DNA from: Armatimonadota bacterium
Lineage (GTDB): Bacteria; Armatimonadota; Hebobacteria; CAIYQO01
DNA length: 64,000 nt
Direction of reading: 5' to 3'
Assembly: GCA_029553475.1 (NCBI GenBank)
Contig: JAKPKV010000030.1
Location: 62,001 to 126,000 of the forward strand
Each line of letters starts with the position of its first letter. Within the stretch, counting starts at the first letter, position 1. The position numbers and the translations under genes are program-made. Shown here piece after piece: positions 8,828 through 18,527 of this stretch. A model generated the notes under the pieces. That model made no database searches, was not told the DNA's origin, and was given only the letters and a program-made list of their open reading frames with translations.

Positions 8828-11800
8828 ATGTCGTTGTTGTCACGTATTGCCGGGTCGCTGCTGCCGCATCTCGCGCATGTCTTCGCGATCTTGCTCTGTA
8901 CCCTGTCGCTCGCCCTGCTCCTCATCTTCGGCGCCGCCCATCTCATGCTGGCGCGCATGGCCGACCAATATACGCCGATCATTGAGCGCGAGCTCTCGCG
9001 CATCCTCGGGCGCGCCGTGCGTATCGGCAGTCTTCACGTAGATGGTTTCAGCAACCTCGTATTGGCCGATTCCGCGGTCGCGCACGGCCGCACGTTCGCT
9101 GCCGGCGTCGCGCTCAGCGTGCCGCGCACCACGGCGCGCCTGAACCTTTTCACGCTCCTGCAGCATCGCGGAATGGACCCGATGCGAGCCATTGAACAGG
9201 TTGAGCTGCGGCAGCCGGTGTTGAGCGTGAAGCGGGATGCCGCCGGGCATTTTGATTTCGCGGACGTGCTGGACCGCCTGCGCGGCGGGGACGCGGCAAA
9301 AACGCTTCAGACGCGCGTTCTAGTGACGGACGGCGCGGTCACGTACCGCGACGTGCCGGTCGGCGTCACCCAGCGCCTCGCGCACGTGGAAGCCTCGCTG
9401 CGCCCGGGGGGCGATGGGATGCGCTTTGCCGTCTCCGGCCGCGATCCCCAGCACCGCGCGGACCGCATCCGGCTGGCGGGCACCTACCGGCCCGCGGAAG
9501 GCCGTGCCCGGGTGCGGGTACGGGCGGAACAGCTCGATGTGAAGCTGATCGCGGAGCTGCTGCCGTGGTCACTGCCCATCACCTTTGAGGACGGCACCGC
9601 CGCGCTGCGCCTCTCGGCGCTGCTCACCAACCTGCCTACCCCGGCCGATGCCCAACGATCGCCCCGAACCGCGCTCACCGCGGAAGTGGACCTGCGCGGC
9701 GTCGGCCTGCGGCTGGATGAGCTGACCACGCCGATCATGGCGACATCAGGCCGCCTGCGGCTGACGCATGACCCGGCGCGCTATCCGCAGGGCAGCCGAC
9801 TGGAACTCCTCAAGGTGAAAGCCCGCGCGCGTGACCTGCCGCTCACCCTGTCGGGCAGCATCAGTGAGCTGGACCTGCGGAACCTGCCGCGGCTCACCCC
9901 GGTGTTCGACGTGCGCGTGCGCATGGCCACGCGCGATGGCGAGGCGATTGCGCGCCTGTTCCCCAGCGGGGAGTGGGTCCACGCCATCGCGCTGGATGGC
10001 CCGGCAACGCTTGACGCGCGCATCACCGGCCAGCCCGCGGATCTGCGCATCGCCGGCACGCTTGCCAGCCGCCGTTTCACGATACGCGGCCTCGCGGCCG
10101 AGCAGGCCAGGGCCTCGTTCACGCTGGCGCCGGCTGACCCGACGACGCTCTCCGCCGAGGTGGCCGTCCGGCGGCTGTGGGCGGGCGATGTCGCGCTCCA
10201 CGACGTCATGGTGGCCGTCAGCAGCACCACCCCCTGGCGGCAGTTGGAGAAAGCGCCCGCGCTGGCAGGCACGGTGCGGGCCGCACGGGCGCGCCTGCCG
10301 TGGTTCACCTTGCCCGATCTCGCCGGAGAGGTCGTCGCCACCGCGGACGGCATCACCCTCTCGAACGTGCGCACGACGATCTTCAGCGGCTCCACCACGG
10401 CGCTTCTCCGCATCCCCTTCGCCTCGCCGGATGTCCTCCGGGCGGACGCGACGTTCGCGGGGATGAATCTGGCGCGGCTCTCACGCGCGTTCCGCCTCCC
10501 GTCGCTTTCCGGGCATCTCGACGGCCACCTGGCGCTGCGCCTGCTGCCGGACGGCGGCGCGTCGCTGGAGATGCAGGTGCAGAGCACGGACGCCGCGTAT
10601 GCGGCCTACGAAGCATCGCGCCTCAACGCGGTGCTGCGGATAGACCGCGATGGTGACCGCCTGAACGTGACGATTCCTCGCGCCGACGCCCGCACGGCGT
10701 ATGGCGACTTCACCGCGACGCAGGGCGTGTATCGCCGTGAGGCGGGGGCCGCCGACGCGCTGACGATGGCGCTGCGCGGCGCACGCATTCCGCTGGCGAT
10801 CTTTGGCGACGATGCGGAGTATGGCGGGTATGCCGAGCTGGATGGCACGCTGAGCGGCGATCCGCTGGCGCCAACGCTGGCGGGCGCGGTCACCGTGAAG
10901 GATGGGATGCTGCTCGGGCGCGCGTTTGCCGAGGGCACCGGCCAGATGACGTACCGGGCCGGCGGCGCCCTGCGCTTCCGCGACGTGGTGCTCACGCGCC
11001 CGGGCATGCGCCTGGAGATGGCCGGCGGCGCTGACGGTTTTGACCCCCGCGACGGCATGGTCGGCCAGGAAGGGACGTTGACCCTGCAGGGCGCCCCGCT
11101 GGCCGATGTGTTGGGCGTCGTTGGCCTCACCTGCCCCTGGCGGGTGGACGGCGGCACGCGCGGCACGGTAGCGCTGCGCGTGGGCGAACACGGCCTCATC
11201 GCGAGCGGAGCCGCCTTCATCCCCGACGCGGTGGTGCATGTGCCGCATGGCGATGACGCCTTTCCGCTGGACCTGCGCCGCGTCGCGCTTGACTTCGCGT
11301 ACGCTGACCGTATTGTACAGGTGCGCAATCTGCAGCTTGAACGCGGAGATACCCTCGTGACGGCGACCGGCACCGCGCAATGCCCGGTGGGCGGCGCGCT
11401 TAGCGCGGATTTGACCTACCAGGCTGCCGGCGCGGCGCTCGGCGACATCCCGCACGCGCTGCTGGGTCTGCCGGTGGCGCTGTCCGGGGCAGCGCACATC
11501 CATGGCACCCTGCGCGGTGACCTGAACGGCGAGGGTGAGACGCCGCTCACCGTCACCGCGACCGCCGCGGCGCCGCGCTTTGCCGCCGCGGGGGTCCCGC
11601 TGGGCGCCGGCGATCTTTCGCTGACCTATGCGTATCGGCCAGAGGACCGCCAGGTGACGTTCGATCATCTCACGGTCGAGAATACCGCCTTCACCGCGCG
11701 GGGAAGCGGGCGCTATCTGATCAGCCGCGGCGAAGTGGACGACCTCGAAATCACCGTGGACCCGCTGCGGGTGGCGAAGCTGCCGGCGCTGCTGACGGAG

Positions 11801-13429
11801 ATGAGCGGCCTGGCGGTGTCACTGCCGGCGGACGTGGCGGGAACGGGCCTGCTGCGCCTGTGGGCCTCGGGACCGATCAGGCAGCCGACCCTGCGCGCCG
11901 AAGTGGCGCTGCGCGATGGCGCATACGGCGGCACGGCAGTGCCCAATCTGCGGGCGACGCTGACCGGCGCGCACAGCGGCTCCCGGTATCAGGTGCGGAT
12001 CGAAGAGGCGCTGGCGGCGGATGCCCGCGGCACGACGCTGGCGCGCGTCGCTGGTCTCGCGTGGGGTGACGGGGCGCCGAACTTGCGCTTCTCGGCGCGC
12101 GATCTCACGCCGGCATTGCTCTCGGCATGGGTTGATCCCCCGCTGCCGGTGGGCGGGTCCGCCGATGTGGACGGCACGCTGGGTGGATCATGGCGCGACC
12201 CGGTCGCGGAGATGGATATCGCCATTGCCGCGCCATCGCTGGGGGAGAGCACGCTGCATCGCGCGTCCGGACACCTGCGGCTCACGCGCACCGGCATCGC
12301 GCTCTCCGCTGGGGAGCTGTGGCTCCGCGCGGAGGGGCCGCCGATCACGGCGCGGGGAGCGCTGCCGCTGCGCTGGGAGGCGTGGGTGCCGGTCGTGCCG
12401 CCCGATGAACCGTTCGCGCTGGATATGGCCTTCCCCCGCCAGGCGCTCTCGCCGTGGCAGGCGCTGCTGCCCGGCCTGACCGACCTGCGCGGGTCGGTGG
12501 AGGGGTCGGCCTCACTGCACGGCACGCTGGAGCAGCCCATCCTGCGCGAAGGCCGCCTGCAGGTGACCGGATCGGCGGGGTTGCCGGAAACCGCCGCCGG
12601 CAATCCCAATCGCCTCGAAGACCTCACCCTGCGCCTGGCGGCGACGGGCGACCGGCGCGGCGTATCGCTGGACGTCGAGCACCTGTCCGCGCGGTTGGAC
12701 CGCGCGGGGGCGAAAGATTTTCAGCCCGGCTGGCTCGCCGCCGAGGGCGGCGTGCGGATTCCCGCCGCGGCGCCCTGGGACCCGGGGCGCTGGCAGTGGG
12801 ATGTGTACGCGAAGCTGGTGCGCCTGCCGCTGGACGCGGAGATGTGGCTGGTGCCGCGGGCGACCGGCTATTTGCGCCTGGGCAGCGCCGCGGATGGGCC
12901 GGAGCTGACCGGCGTGTTGCTGATAGACCACACGAAGCTGAAGAAGCCCGCGCTGACCGGCGACGCCCTGTCGGCCTGGGGCCCGTTCGCGCTGAATCCG
13001 CACCTGCGCGTGGTGGTGCAGGTCGGCGACGCGGTGAAGCTGAAAAGCGGGCTCTTCAGCGTGCCGCTGCGCCCCACCCCGCTGGCAACGCCGCCGGCGA
13101 CGGCGATCATCCCCGGCGTGCGGCCGTCGCTGGTGATTGACCGCGACGCGCCGGCGTATCGCACCTCCGCCGCCATATTGAACGCCGGCACGGCGGGCGA
13201 GATGACGGGCACCTGGGCCGCCATCTCCGGGACGCTCGACGATCCGGCCATTTACGCGCGCTTCGAGGTGGAAAAAACTCAATTGAGCTTCCCGCTGAAA
13301 CTCTTCAGCGCGGTGCGCAATGCCCGCGGGCATCTCACCTTTTCCCGCGCGGCCGGGGCGCGCATCGTGATGGGCATCCCGGAGTTTCCTCTCGCCGCCA
13401 CGCCAACCGCCCGCGCCGCCACGCCATGA
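8828..13429 (+). CDS. TamB/AsmA-like giant envelope protein
   Basis: A 1533-residue protein with one N-terminal membrane anchor (about residues 12-38) and a long periplasmic body of repeating beta-strand units, as in AsmA/TamB-like bridge proteins that help lipids or outer-membrane proteins cross the periplasm. Visible hallmarks are the AsmA-type start (LGRAVRIGSLHVDGF), many units of the form LxGTLSGxxxxPxLxGxVxVKDG, and late segments such as SGTLDDPAIYARFEVEK. The C terminus (PEFPLAATPTARAATP) lacks the typical TamB barrel-binding ending, so it may be a divergent or shorter form. The ribosome site is weak (GAAAGAA). If correctly assigned, it implies a Gram-negative-type envelope. Confidence 0.8.
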   Translation: MSLLSRIAGSLLPHLAHVFAILLCTLSLALLLIFGAAHLMLARMADQYTPIIERELSRILGRAVRIGSLHVDGFSNLVLADSAVAHGRTFAAGVALSVPRTTARLNLFTLLQHRGMDPMRAIEQVELRQPVLSVKRDAAGHFDFADVLDRLRGGDAAKTLQTRVLVTDGAVTYRDVPVGVTQRLAHVEASLRPGGDGMRFAVSGRDPQHRADRIRLAGTYRPAEGRARVRVRAEQLDVKLIAELLPWSLPITFEDGTAALRLSALLTNLPTPADAQRSPRTALTAEVDLRGVGLRLDELTTPIMATSGRLRLTHDPARYPQGSRLELLKVKARARDLPLTLSGSISELDLRNLPRLTPVFDVRVRMATRDGEAIARLFPSGEWVHAIALDGPATLDARITGQPADLRIAGTLASRRFTIRGLAAEQARASFTLAPADPTTLSAEVAVRRLWAGDVALHDVMVAVSSTTPWRQLEKAPALAGTVRAARARLPWFTLPDLAGEVVATADGITLSNVRTTIFSGSTTALLRIPFASPDVLRADATFAGMNLARLSRAFRLPSLSGHLDGHLALRLLPDGGASLEMQVQSTDAAYAAYEASRLNAVLRIDRDGDRLNVTIPRADARTAYGDFTATQGVYRREAGAADALTMALRGARIPLAIFGDDAEYGGYAELDGTLSGDPLAPTLAGAVTVKDGMLLGRAFAEGTGQMTYRAGGALRFRDVVLTRPGMRLEMAGGADGFDPRDGMVGQEGTLTLQGAPLADVLGVVGLTCPWRVDGGTRGTVALRVGEHGLIASGAAFIPDAVVHVPHGDDAFPLDLRRVALDFAYADRIVQVRNLQLERGDTLVTATGTAQCPVGGALSADLTYQAAGAALGDIPHALLGLPVALSGAAHIHGTLRGDLNGEGETPLTVTATAAAPRFAAAGVPLGAGDLSLTYAYRPEDRQVTFDHLTVENTAFTARGSGRYLISRGEVDDLEITVDPLRVAKLPALLTEMSGLAVSLPADVAGTGLLRLWASGPIRQPTLRAEVALRDGAYGGTAVPNLRATLTGAHSGSRYQVRIEEALAADARGTTLARVAGLAWGDGAPNLRFSARDLTPALLSAWVDPPLPVGGSADVDGTLGGSWRDPVAEMDIAIAAPSLGESTLHRASGHLRLTRTGIALSAGELWLRAEGPPITARGALPLRWEAWVPVVPPDEPFALDMAFPRQALSPWQALLPGLTDLRGSVEGSASLHGTLEQPILREGRLQVTGSAGLPETAAGNPNRLEDLTLRLAATGDRRGVSLDVEHLSARLDRAGAKDFQPGWLAAEGGVRIPAAAPWDPGRWQWDVYAKLVRLPLDAEMWLVPRATGYLRLGSAADGPELTGVLLIDHTKLKKPALTGDALSAWGPFALNPHLRVVVQVGDAVKLKSGLFSVPLRPTPLATPPATAIIPGVRPSLVIDRDAPAYRTSAAILNAGTAGEMTGTWAAISGTLDDPAIYARFEVEKTQLSFPLKLFSAVRNARGHLTFSRAAGARIVMGIPEFPLAATPTARAATP

Positions 13430-13472
13430 GTTCAGCAGGAAACCATCAACATAACTGGAAGAATGAAGATAC

Positions 13473-13495
13473 ATCCAGTGCGGTGGATTCATCCA
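13473..13495. promoter_or_regulatory. Candidate LacI-type operator
   Basis: Three alternating half-sites, ATCCA, TGGAT and ATCCA, lie just before the LacI-family gene. TGGAT-TC-ATCCA (13484-13495) is a perfect 12-bp palindrome, the usual form of LacI-family operators. Autoregulation is inferred. Confidence 0.45.
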
Positions 13496-13508
13496 GTGAG
13501 GTGATGGC

Positions 13509-14642
13509 ATGGTTGATGCAGTCAAGCCATTCGTGGCGATTCCGCGCCGGCCGCGGTCGGATCAGGAACGGGCGGTCACGATGCGCGACATCGCCGCCCG
13601 CTGCGGAGTGACGAAGCAGACGGTCTCGCGCGCGCTGCTGGGCGATACCCGGGTGCGCGCCGATACCCGCGAACGCGTGCTGGCCGCCGCGGAAGCGCTG
13701 GGGTATGACCCGACCCGCCACCATGCCGCGCGACAAATGGCGCTGAGCAAGCATGGGCTGTCCGTGCTGAACGAGGTGATCGCCGTCTTCTTCCCCCCGT
13801 TTACTTTCCGCTCCAACTTCGTCACCGAGCTGTTCTGGGGCATCTGGGAAGGCTTGAATGAGCGCGGCTACGCGCTGCTCGCCATTCACTCGCGCGATCC
13901 GCGCACCGACGCCGCGCCCCGGGTGACGGCGGCCATCAAACGCGGCGAAGTGGACGGCGCCATCGTCCACTCGCGTCCCGGCGATTTTTCGCCCACGCTG
14001 GACGAGCTGCGGCGTGAGCAATATTTCGCCGATCGCCCCATCGTCTTCAGCATGTGGACCCACCCGTCCTGCTCCGCCGTCACCGCCGAGTACGCCAGCG
14101 GCGCGTACGCGGCGGCGTGTCACCTGCTGGAGCTGGGCCACCGCCATCTCCTGCATATCTATCACGCGCCGGACGTGACCACCCACCCGGTCATCACCCG
14201 CATCGAAGCGTACGAGCGCGCGTACCGCGATTTCGGCCTGAACCCCGCCCGCTACCTGCATGCCTTCGCCTGGGAGGATGACGACGGCGCGCGCTCACTG
14301 GCGCAATGCCTGGAGCACCTGAAAGCGTATCCGGAAATCACCGGCGTGCTGGCGCGCAACGATCAGAACGCCGCGCTGCTCGCGCATAACCTGCATCACC
14401 TCGGCAAGCGCGTGCCCGACGATATCAGCCTGATCGGCTTCGATGACACCGACCCGCTGTTCAACGCCTTCGGGCAGAATATCCTCACCTCGGTGCGGCT
14501 GCCGCTGCGGGAGATCGGGCTGGAGGCGGCGCGCCTCGTCATCCAGCGGGTGACCGGGGAGCAGCGAGCTGACGTGATCCAGCAAATCTCCACCAGCCTC
14601 GTCACGCGCCACTCTACCGCGCCCCCGCCGCTGAAACCGTAG
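13509..14642 (+). CDS. LacI-family transcriptional regulator
   Basis: A repressor with an N-terminal helix-turn-helix (residues 25-45, MRDIAARCGVTKQTVSRALL) and a periplasmic-binding-type sensor domain that normally binds a sugar. The 377 residues include an unusual 24-residue extension before the HTH. GAGGTG upstream supports 13509, but the ATG at 13581 would give the standard N terminus. The sensor domain keeps family features such as GVLARNDQNAALLA and DISLIGFDDTDP. The ligand cannot be read from sequence. The many sugar enzymes in this window make a carbohydrate likely, though none is adjacent. A palindrome upstream may be its own operator. Confidence 0.9.
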   Translation: MVDAVKPFVAIPRRPRSDQERAVTMRDIAARCGVTKQTVSRALLGDTRVRADTRERVLAAAEALGYDPTRHHAARQMALSKHGLSVLNEVIAVFFPPFTFRSNFVTELFWGIWEGLNERGYALLAIHSRDPRTDAAPRVTAAIKRGEVDGAIVHSRPGDFSPTLDELRREQYFADRPIVFSMWTHPSCSAVTAEYASGAYAAACHLLELGHRHLLHIYHAPDVTTHPVITRIEAYERAYRDFGLNPARYLHAFAWEDDDGARSLAQCLEHLKAYPEITGVLARNDQNAALLAHNLHHLGKRVPDDISLIGFDDTDPLFNAFGQNILTSVRLPLREIGLEAARLVIQRVTGEQRADVIQQISTSLVTRHSTAPPPLKP

Positions 14643-14693
14643 CGCGCACGCACGCGTATGAGCAGGTAGGAATCTCCACAGAGGAGGAAGGCG

Positions 14694-17102
14694 ATGCGAT
14701 ACGGAGTCGTGTGGCTGATGCTGCTGGCGGCGCTGCTGCCGGCGCTGGCGGTGGAATATGGGGTGAGCACGGCGATTGCGCTGACGGTCCGCGCCTCCGC
14801 GACGAAAGTCGGCCCCGGAGAAGTCGTGCGGCTGTCGTTGAGCGCCAGCGATATGGATGTGGAGCTCGGCGCGAATCAGCGCGTGCTCCGGCGGTTTGCC
14901 GATACGGTGACGATCTCCTGGGAGGCGACCGGGGGGTCATTCCAGAAAGCCAGTACCGGCGCCAACCCCGTCGAATTGAACTGGCAGGCCCCGCTGGCGT
15001 CGGGCGTGTACGTCATCGCTGTCACCGCCGATGACAGCGGCAAGTATGCCGACGATCCCCCGGTGCGCCACCTGCTGGAGATATCCGTCACCCGCGCGGG
15101 TGAGACACTGGCGCCGAAGGTGCGCGTGAGCGCCAATCCGTCCCTGTTGCGCCTGGATCGCGGGCGCACCGCCACCATTACCGCGCAAGTACTGGGCAAC
15201 ACCGATCTTCGCGGGAAGACGGTGCGCTTCTTCGCCACGCGCGGCAGGCTCTCCGCGGCGACGGCGGTGACGGACGCGGCGGGCGTCGCCACCGTGCGCC
15301 TGACGGCCACGCCCGATGATGTCGGCACGGCGGTGATCGCCGCGTATTTCGGCAACAGCACGGCCACGGCCACCATCGTCATCTCCGAGTATGGTCAGGC
15401 GCCGCCGTATCCCGACCCGCCCTACCCGCCGTACCCACCGGGCCCGAATCCCTCCGACTTCGGCGTCGGGGTGGAACCCGCCGCCATCCCCGCTGATGGC
15501 CAGAGCACCGCGCTGGTCACCGTGCGCTTGACCGACCTGCGCGGCTACGGCATCCGCAATCAGCTCGTCACGTTCCGCATCACTATGGGCGGCGTCGCCC
15601 CGCAGCGCACGGTGACCGATTATTACGGCTATGCCCGGACGCGCGTCCACGCGCCCACCACGCCGGGGGCCGGCACCATCATCGCCGAGAGCGGCGGCAA
15701 GCGCGGATACGCCATCATCACCTTCACCGATCCGCGTCCGCGGGCCGACGGCGTGCCGCGCCTCTTTCTCACCGTTGACCCCACGCAACTGCCGGCGGAC
15801 GGCGCCAGCACGGTGCGCGTAGAGGCGCTGGCGCTGGATCAGGACGGCCGGGCGCTGCCGGATGCCACGGTGACCTTCACCACGTCGCTGGGCACGCTGC
15901 GCGAGACGCGCGTGCCCACCGATGCCGGCGGCAAAGCGACGACGGCCCTCACCGCGCCCGACAGGCCGGGGCTGGCGACGGTGACCGCGCGCATCGGCCA
16001 GGTGACCGCCGCGAGCCAGATTAGCTTCCAGGGGCTCGCCGCCGGCGGCCCCGGCCTGGACCTGCGCGTGTGGAGCGGCCAGCATACCACCTTCGTCGCC
16101 GAGCGCTGGATGGTCCGCACCATGCAGGTGGAGAACGGGGCGCAGAGCGGATTGACGCGCCACCTGCTCATCCATAACGATGCCGCGACGGTGACGAAAG
16201 AGGCGGCGCTGGGCCGATACGGCATCCTCATCCAGGATCAGTATGGCGCCGCACGCGGGTACGGCATCGAGGAAGCCGGCAAGGCCACGCTGACCCTGCT
16301 GAAGCCCGACGGCGCCGTGCTGCGCACCGGTACGCTGGCGCTGCCGGACGGCAGCCACCTGGTTGACGCGCAGTATGCCGAGCCGCAGGGCAATCTGCTG
16401 ATTGCCCTCGCGAAACCGGACGGTTCGTCACCGGAGATGCAGCTCCTCGGTCCCGCGCTGACGCCGCTGCGCGTCTGGCGTGATGGCCTGGAGGGGATGC
16501 CGGTCGCGGCCGTCAGCGGCGACGGGTACCTGGTCATCGCGCTGTCGGGCGGCACCACCCGCCTGTATGCGCCGGACGGCCAGCTGGTGTCGGAAGCGCG
16601 GCGCGCCGACGGCCTGCCGGCGGCCGCGGTGGCCGCCGCGCCAGGCGGCGAGTGGTACGCGGTCGCCAGCGGCCAGGAGGAGCAGAATGCGGCAAAACCC
16701 AGGCTGCGCGTCTATTCCCGCCAGGGCACGGAACTGGTCGCCTTCGAGCTGGAGGCCCAGCGGCTGCTGCCGGTGAGCGCCGGCGCGCTTTTCGCGGCGA
16801 CGGCGGACCGCAGCGTGTATCTGAGCATCCCTGACCGGCGCGCGGTGTGGACACTCATCGGCGGCTACGAGCGCGCGCTGGCGACGGGCGATCTGCTCAT
16901 CATCGCCGGCCTGCGCGACCCGAAGGACGCCGCGGCCCTGCTGCCGAAGGTGCTGGTGCTGCGCCAGCACGACGGCGGCGCGCTGGCATCGCAGGACCTG
17001 AACCCCGTCGAGGCGATTCACGCCGTGCTGCCCCCCGATGCGCACGGGATGATCGGCGTGGTCACGGTGCCGTATACCTTCCGATTTCCCCTGCCAAAAT
17101 AA
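14694..17102 (+). CDS. Secreted Ig-like (Big_1/invasin-type) protein with C-terminal propeller-like region
   Basis: The product has a signal peptide (MRYGVVWLMLLAALLPALA) and 802 residues. Four Ig-like modules follow, roughly 24-140, 142-228, 257-345 and 355-443. The later ones show the Big_1 pattern ADGxSTxxVxVxxxDxxGxxxxxxxVTF. A Pro/Tyr-rich linker (PYPPYPPGPNP) separates modules two and three. Residues 450-802 consist of short strands that look like a beta-propeller or quinoprotein fold. GAGGAGGAAGG before the ATG gives a very strong ribosome site. It is likely a surface or periplasmic binding or adhesion protein. No enzyme motif is seen. A strong hairpin lies 53 nt after the stop. Confidence 0.8.
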   Translation: MRYGVVWLMLLAALLPALAVEYGVSTAIALTVRASATKVGPGEVVRLSLSASDMDVELGANQRVLRRFADTVTISWEATGGSFQKASTGANPVELNWQAPLASGVYVIAVTADDSGKYADDPPVRHLLEISVTRAGETLAPKVRVSANPSLLRLDRGRTATITAQVLGNTDLRGKTVRFFATRGRLSAATAVTDAAGVATVRLTATPDDVGTAVIAAYFGNSTATATIVISEYGQAPPYPDPPYPPYPPGPNPSDFGVGVEPAAIPADGQSTALVTVRLTDLRGYGIRNQLVTFRITMGGVAPQRTVTDYYGYARTRVHAPTTPGAGTIIAESGGKRGYAIITFTDPRPRADGVPRLFLTVDPTQLPADGASTVRVEALALDQDGRALPDATVTFTTSLGTLRETRVPTDAGGKATTALTAPDRPGLATVTARIGQVTAASQISFQGLAAGGPGLDLRVWSGQHTTFVAERWMVRTMQVENGAQSGLTRHLLIHNDAATVTKEAALGRYGILIQDQYGAARGYGIEEAGKATLTLLKPDGAVLRTGTLALPDGSHLVDAQYAEPQGNLLIALAKPDGSSPEMQLLGPALTPLRVWRDGLEGMPVAAVSGDGYLVIALSGGTTRLYAPDGQLVSEARRADGLPAAAVAAAPGGEWYAVASGQEEQNAAKPRLRVYSRQGTELVAFELEAQRLLPVSAGALFAATADRSVYLSIPDRRAVWTLIGGYERALATGDLLIIAGLRDPKDAAALLPKVLVLRQHDGGALASQDLNPVEAIHAVLPPDAHGMIGVVTVPYTFRFPLPK

Positions 17103-17154
17103 AAAAGACGGGAAAAGAAGGAATTCGCCTGCCACGATGGAATAAGCAAGCAAG

Positions 17155-17196
17155 CCCGTGCCGCTGTCCGAGCCCCTCCACGGACAGTGGCGCGGG
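17155..17196 (+). ncRNA. Long RNA hairpin before the ketopantoate reductase gene
   Basis: A 16-bp stem (17155-17170 with 17181-17196) has no mismatches if two G-U pairs are allowed on the plus-strand RNA, and a 10-nt loop AGCCCCTCCA. No U-run follows, so it is not a standard terminator. It lies between the Ig-protein stop and the panE start at 17220 and could be an attenuator, an RNA-stability element or a processed 3' end. Confidence 0.5.
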
Positions 17197-17219
17197 CGCC
17201 ATCATCGCGGATATCTAGT

Positions 17220-18179
17220 ATGACATCCCCTGCGGCTTATGCCGGCTCACGGCTCGCGGTTATCGGCCCCGGCGCGTTGGGCACGCTGTTTGCGGCGCGG
17301 CTGGCGCTGGCGGGCGTGCCCACGCTGCTGCTGGATTACCGTACTGACCGCGCGCTCGCGCTGAACGAGCGGGGCATCCGGCTCATCACGCGAGACGGCG
17401 AAACGCTCGTCCCGGCCCCCGTCACCGCCGATCCGCGTAATCTCGCGCAGGTTGATGCCGCGCTGGTGCTGGTGAAGGCCTACCAAACCGAGCAGGCGGC
17501 GCTGACGCTGGCGGAACACCTGCCGCCGCAGGGCATCGCCATCACGCTGCAGAACGGCCTGGGGAACCTGGAGGCGCTGACGCTGGCGCTGGGCGAGGCG
17601 CGCGCCTTCGGCGGCACGACGGCGCAGGGCGCTATCCTGGAGGCGCCGGGAGTGGTACGCGACACCGGGCAGGGTCCGACGGTGCTCGGACATGCCGGCG
17701 GCGAAGCGGACCACCGGCTGGATGACGTGGCGCAGGCGCTGCTGCTGGCCGGATTCTCCGTCAGCATCACGCGGACCATCCATGCCGCGATCTGGACGAA
17801 AGCCATCCTCAACGCCGCCATCAATCCGGTGGCCGCCCTCACCCGCCTGCGCAACGGGCCGCTGGCCGAACAGGAATCCTCGCTGGCGCTGATGACCGCC
17901 GCCGCCCGTGAAGCCGCCCATGTCGCCCGCGCGCACGGCATCACCATCGAGGAGCAGGACTGGCGCGCCCGCCTGCACGCCCTCTGCGCCGCCACCGCGC
18001 CGAACATCAACTCCATGCTGCGGGATGTGCTCGGTCAACGCCGCACGGAGATTGACGCCATCAACGGCGCCATCGTCCGCACCGCGGAGCTGCACGGCCT
18101 CGCCACACCGGTGAATCGCACCCTCTGGTATCTGATCGGGACGATCGAACAGCGCTACGGCGCGCAGGTTGCCCGCTGA
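17220..18179 (+). CDS. panE: 2-dehydropantoate 2-reductase (ketopantoate reductase family)
   Basis: This enzyme reduces ketopantoate to pantoate with NADPH in pantothenate/CoA synthesis. The 319-residue protein starts with a Rossmann motif VIGPGALGTLFA (15-26), has the family signatures LVLVKAYQT and TLQNGLGN, the catalytic-lysine region WTKAILNAAINP, and the C-terminal NSMLRDVLGQRRTEIDAING motif. The ATG at 17220 fits the family N terminus. A GTG at 17187 in frame would place translation inside the preceding hairpin and is disfavoured. No clear ribosome site is visible. Paralogues with other 2-keto acid substrates exist, and no other pantothenate gene is nearby, so the exact substrate is likely but unproven. 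Confidence 0.88.
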   Translation: MTSPAAYAGSRLAVIGPGALGTLFAARLALAGVPTLLLDYRTDRALALNERGIRLITRDGETLVPAPVTADPRNLAQVDAALVLVKAYQTEQAALTLAEHLPPQGIAITLQNGLGNLEALTLALGEARAFGGTTAQGAILEAPGVVRDTGQGPTVLGHAGGEADHRLDDVAQALLLAGFSVSITRTIHAAIWTKAILNAAINPVAALTRLRNGPLAEQESSLALMTAAAREAAHVARAHGITIEEQDWRARLHALCAATAPNINSMLRDVLGQRRTEIDAINGAIVRTAELHGLATPVNRTLWYLIGTIEQRYGAQVAR

Positions 18180-18527
18180 TGGTCCGTGCCGAGGGGTATT
18201 AGTCCTCCTACCGTCCCCCGCACCCTGCCCCGATGAAATCGTGGGTGGCGTTCCGGTTCCCGTCTCTCCACCCGGTGTGCCACCGTGCTGGAAAAACAAA
18301 AGGCCGGTACGCCTGCGCGAGCTGTCCGGTCGGACCGCCGGCATCCTGCCGGCACGCGGCCGGGACGGTCGCGAGGACCGGTGGCCGGCTGGAAGCCGGC
18401 GGTCCCAGGAAGGGCAGCGACCGCTGAGCGCGTCCGTCCGACGCGGCATCGCGCAGCCCTCATGTCCATGGTAGCGGCGCTCCAAGCGCCTGGTAAAGGG
18501 AAACAGTGTTAAAGAATACAGGGAAAT
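18180..18527. other. Convergent intergenic region with dispersed repeat
   Basis: No gene is supported between panE and the minus-strand FGE-like gene. The space contains a repeat copy (18311-18420) shared in inverted orientation with 43442-43513. Confidence 0.6.
18311..18420 (+). repeat. Dispersed intergenic repeat, family A, copy 1
   Basis: The left part (GCCTGCGCGAG, TGTCCGGTCGG) and right part (GAGGACC, GTGGCCGGCTGGAAGCC, GGCAGCGA) recur on the opposite strand at 43442-43513. This copy carries about 40 extra bases between the two parts, including a GCCGGCATCCTGCCGGC palindrome. Confidence 0.6.
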
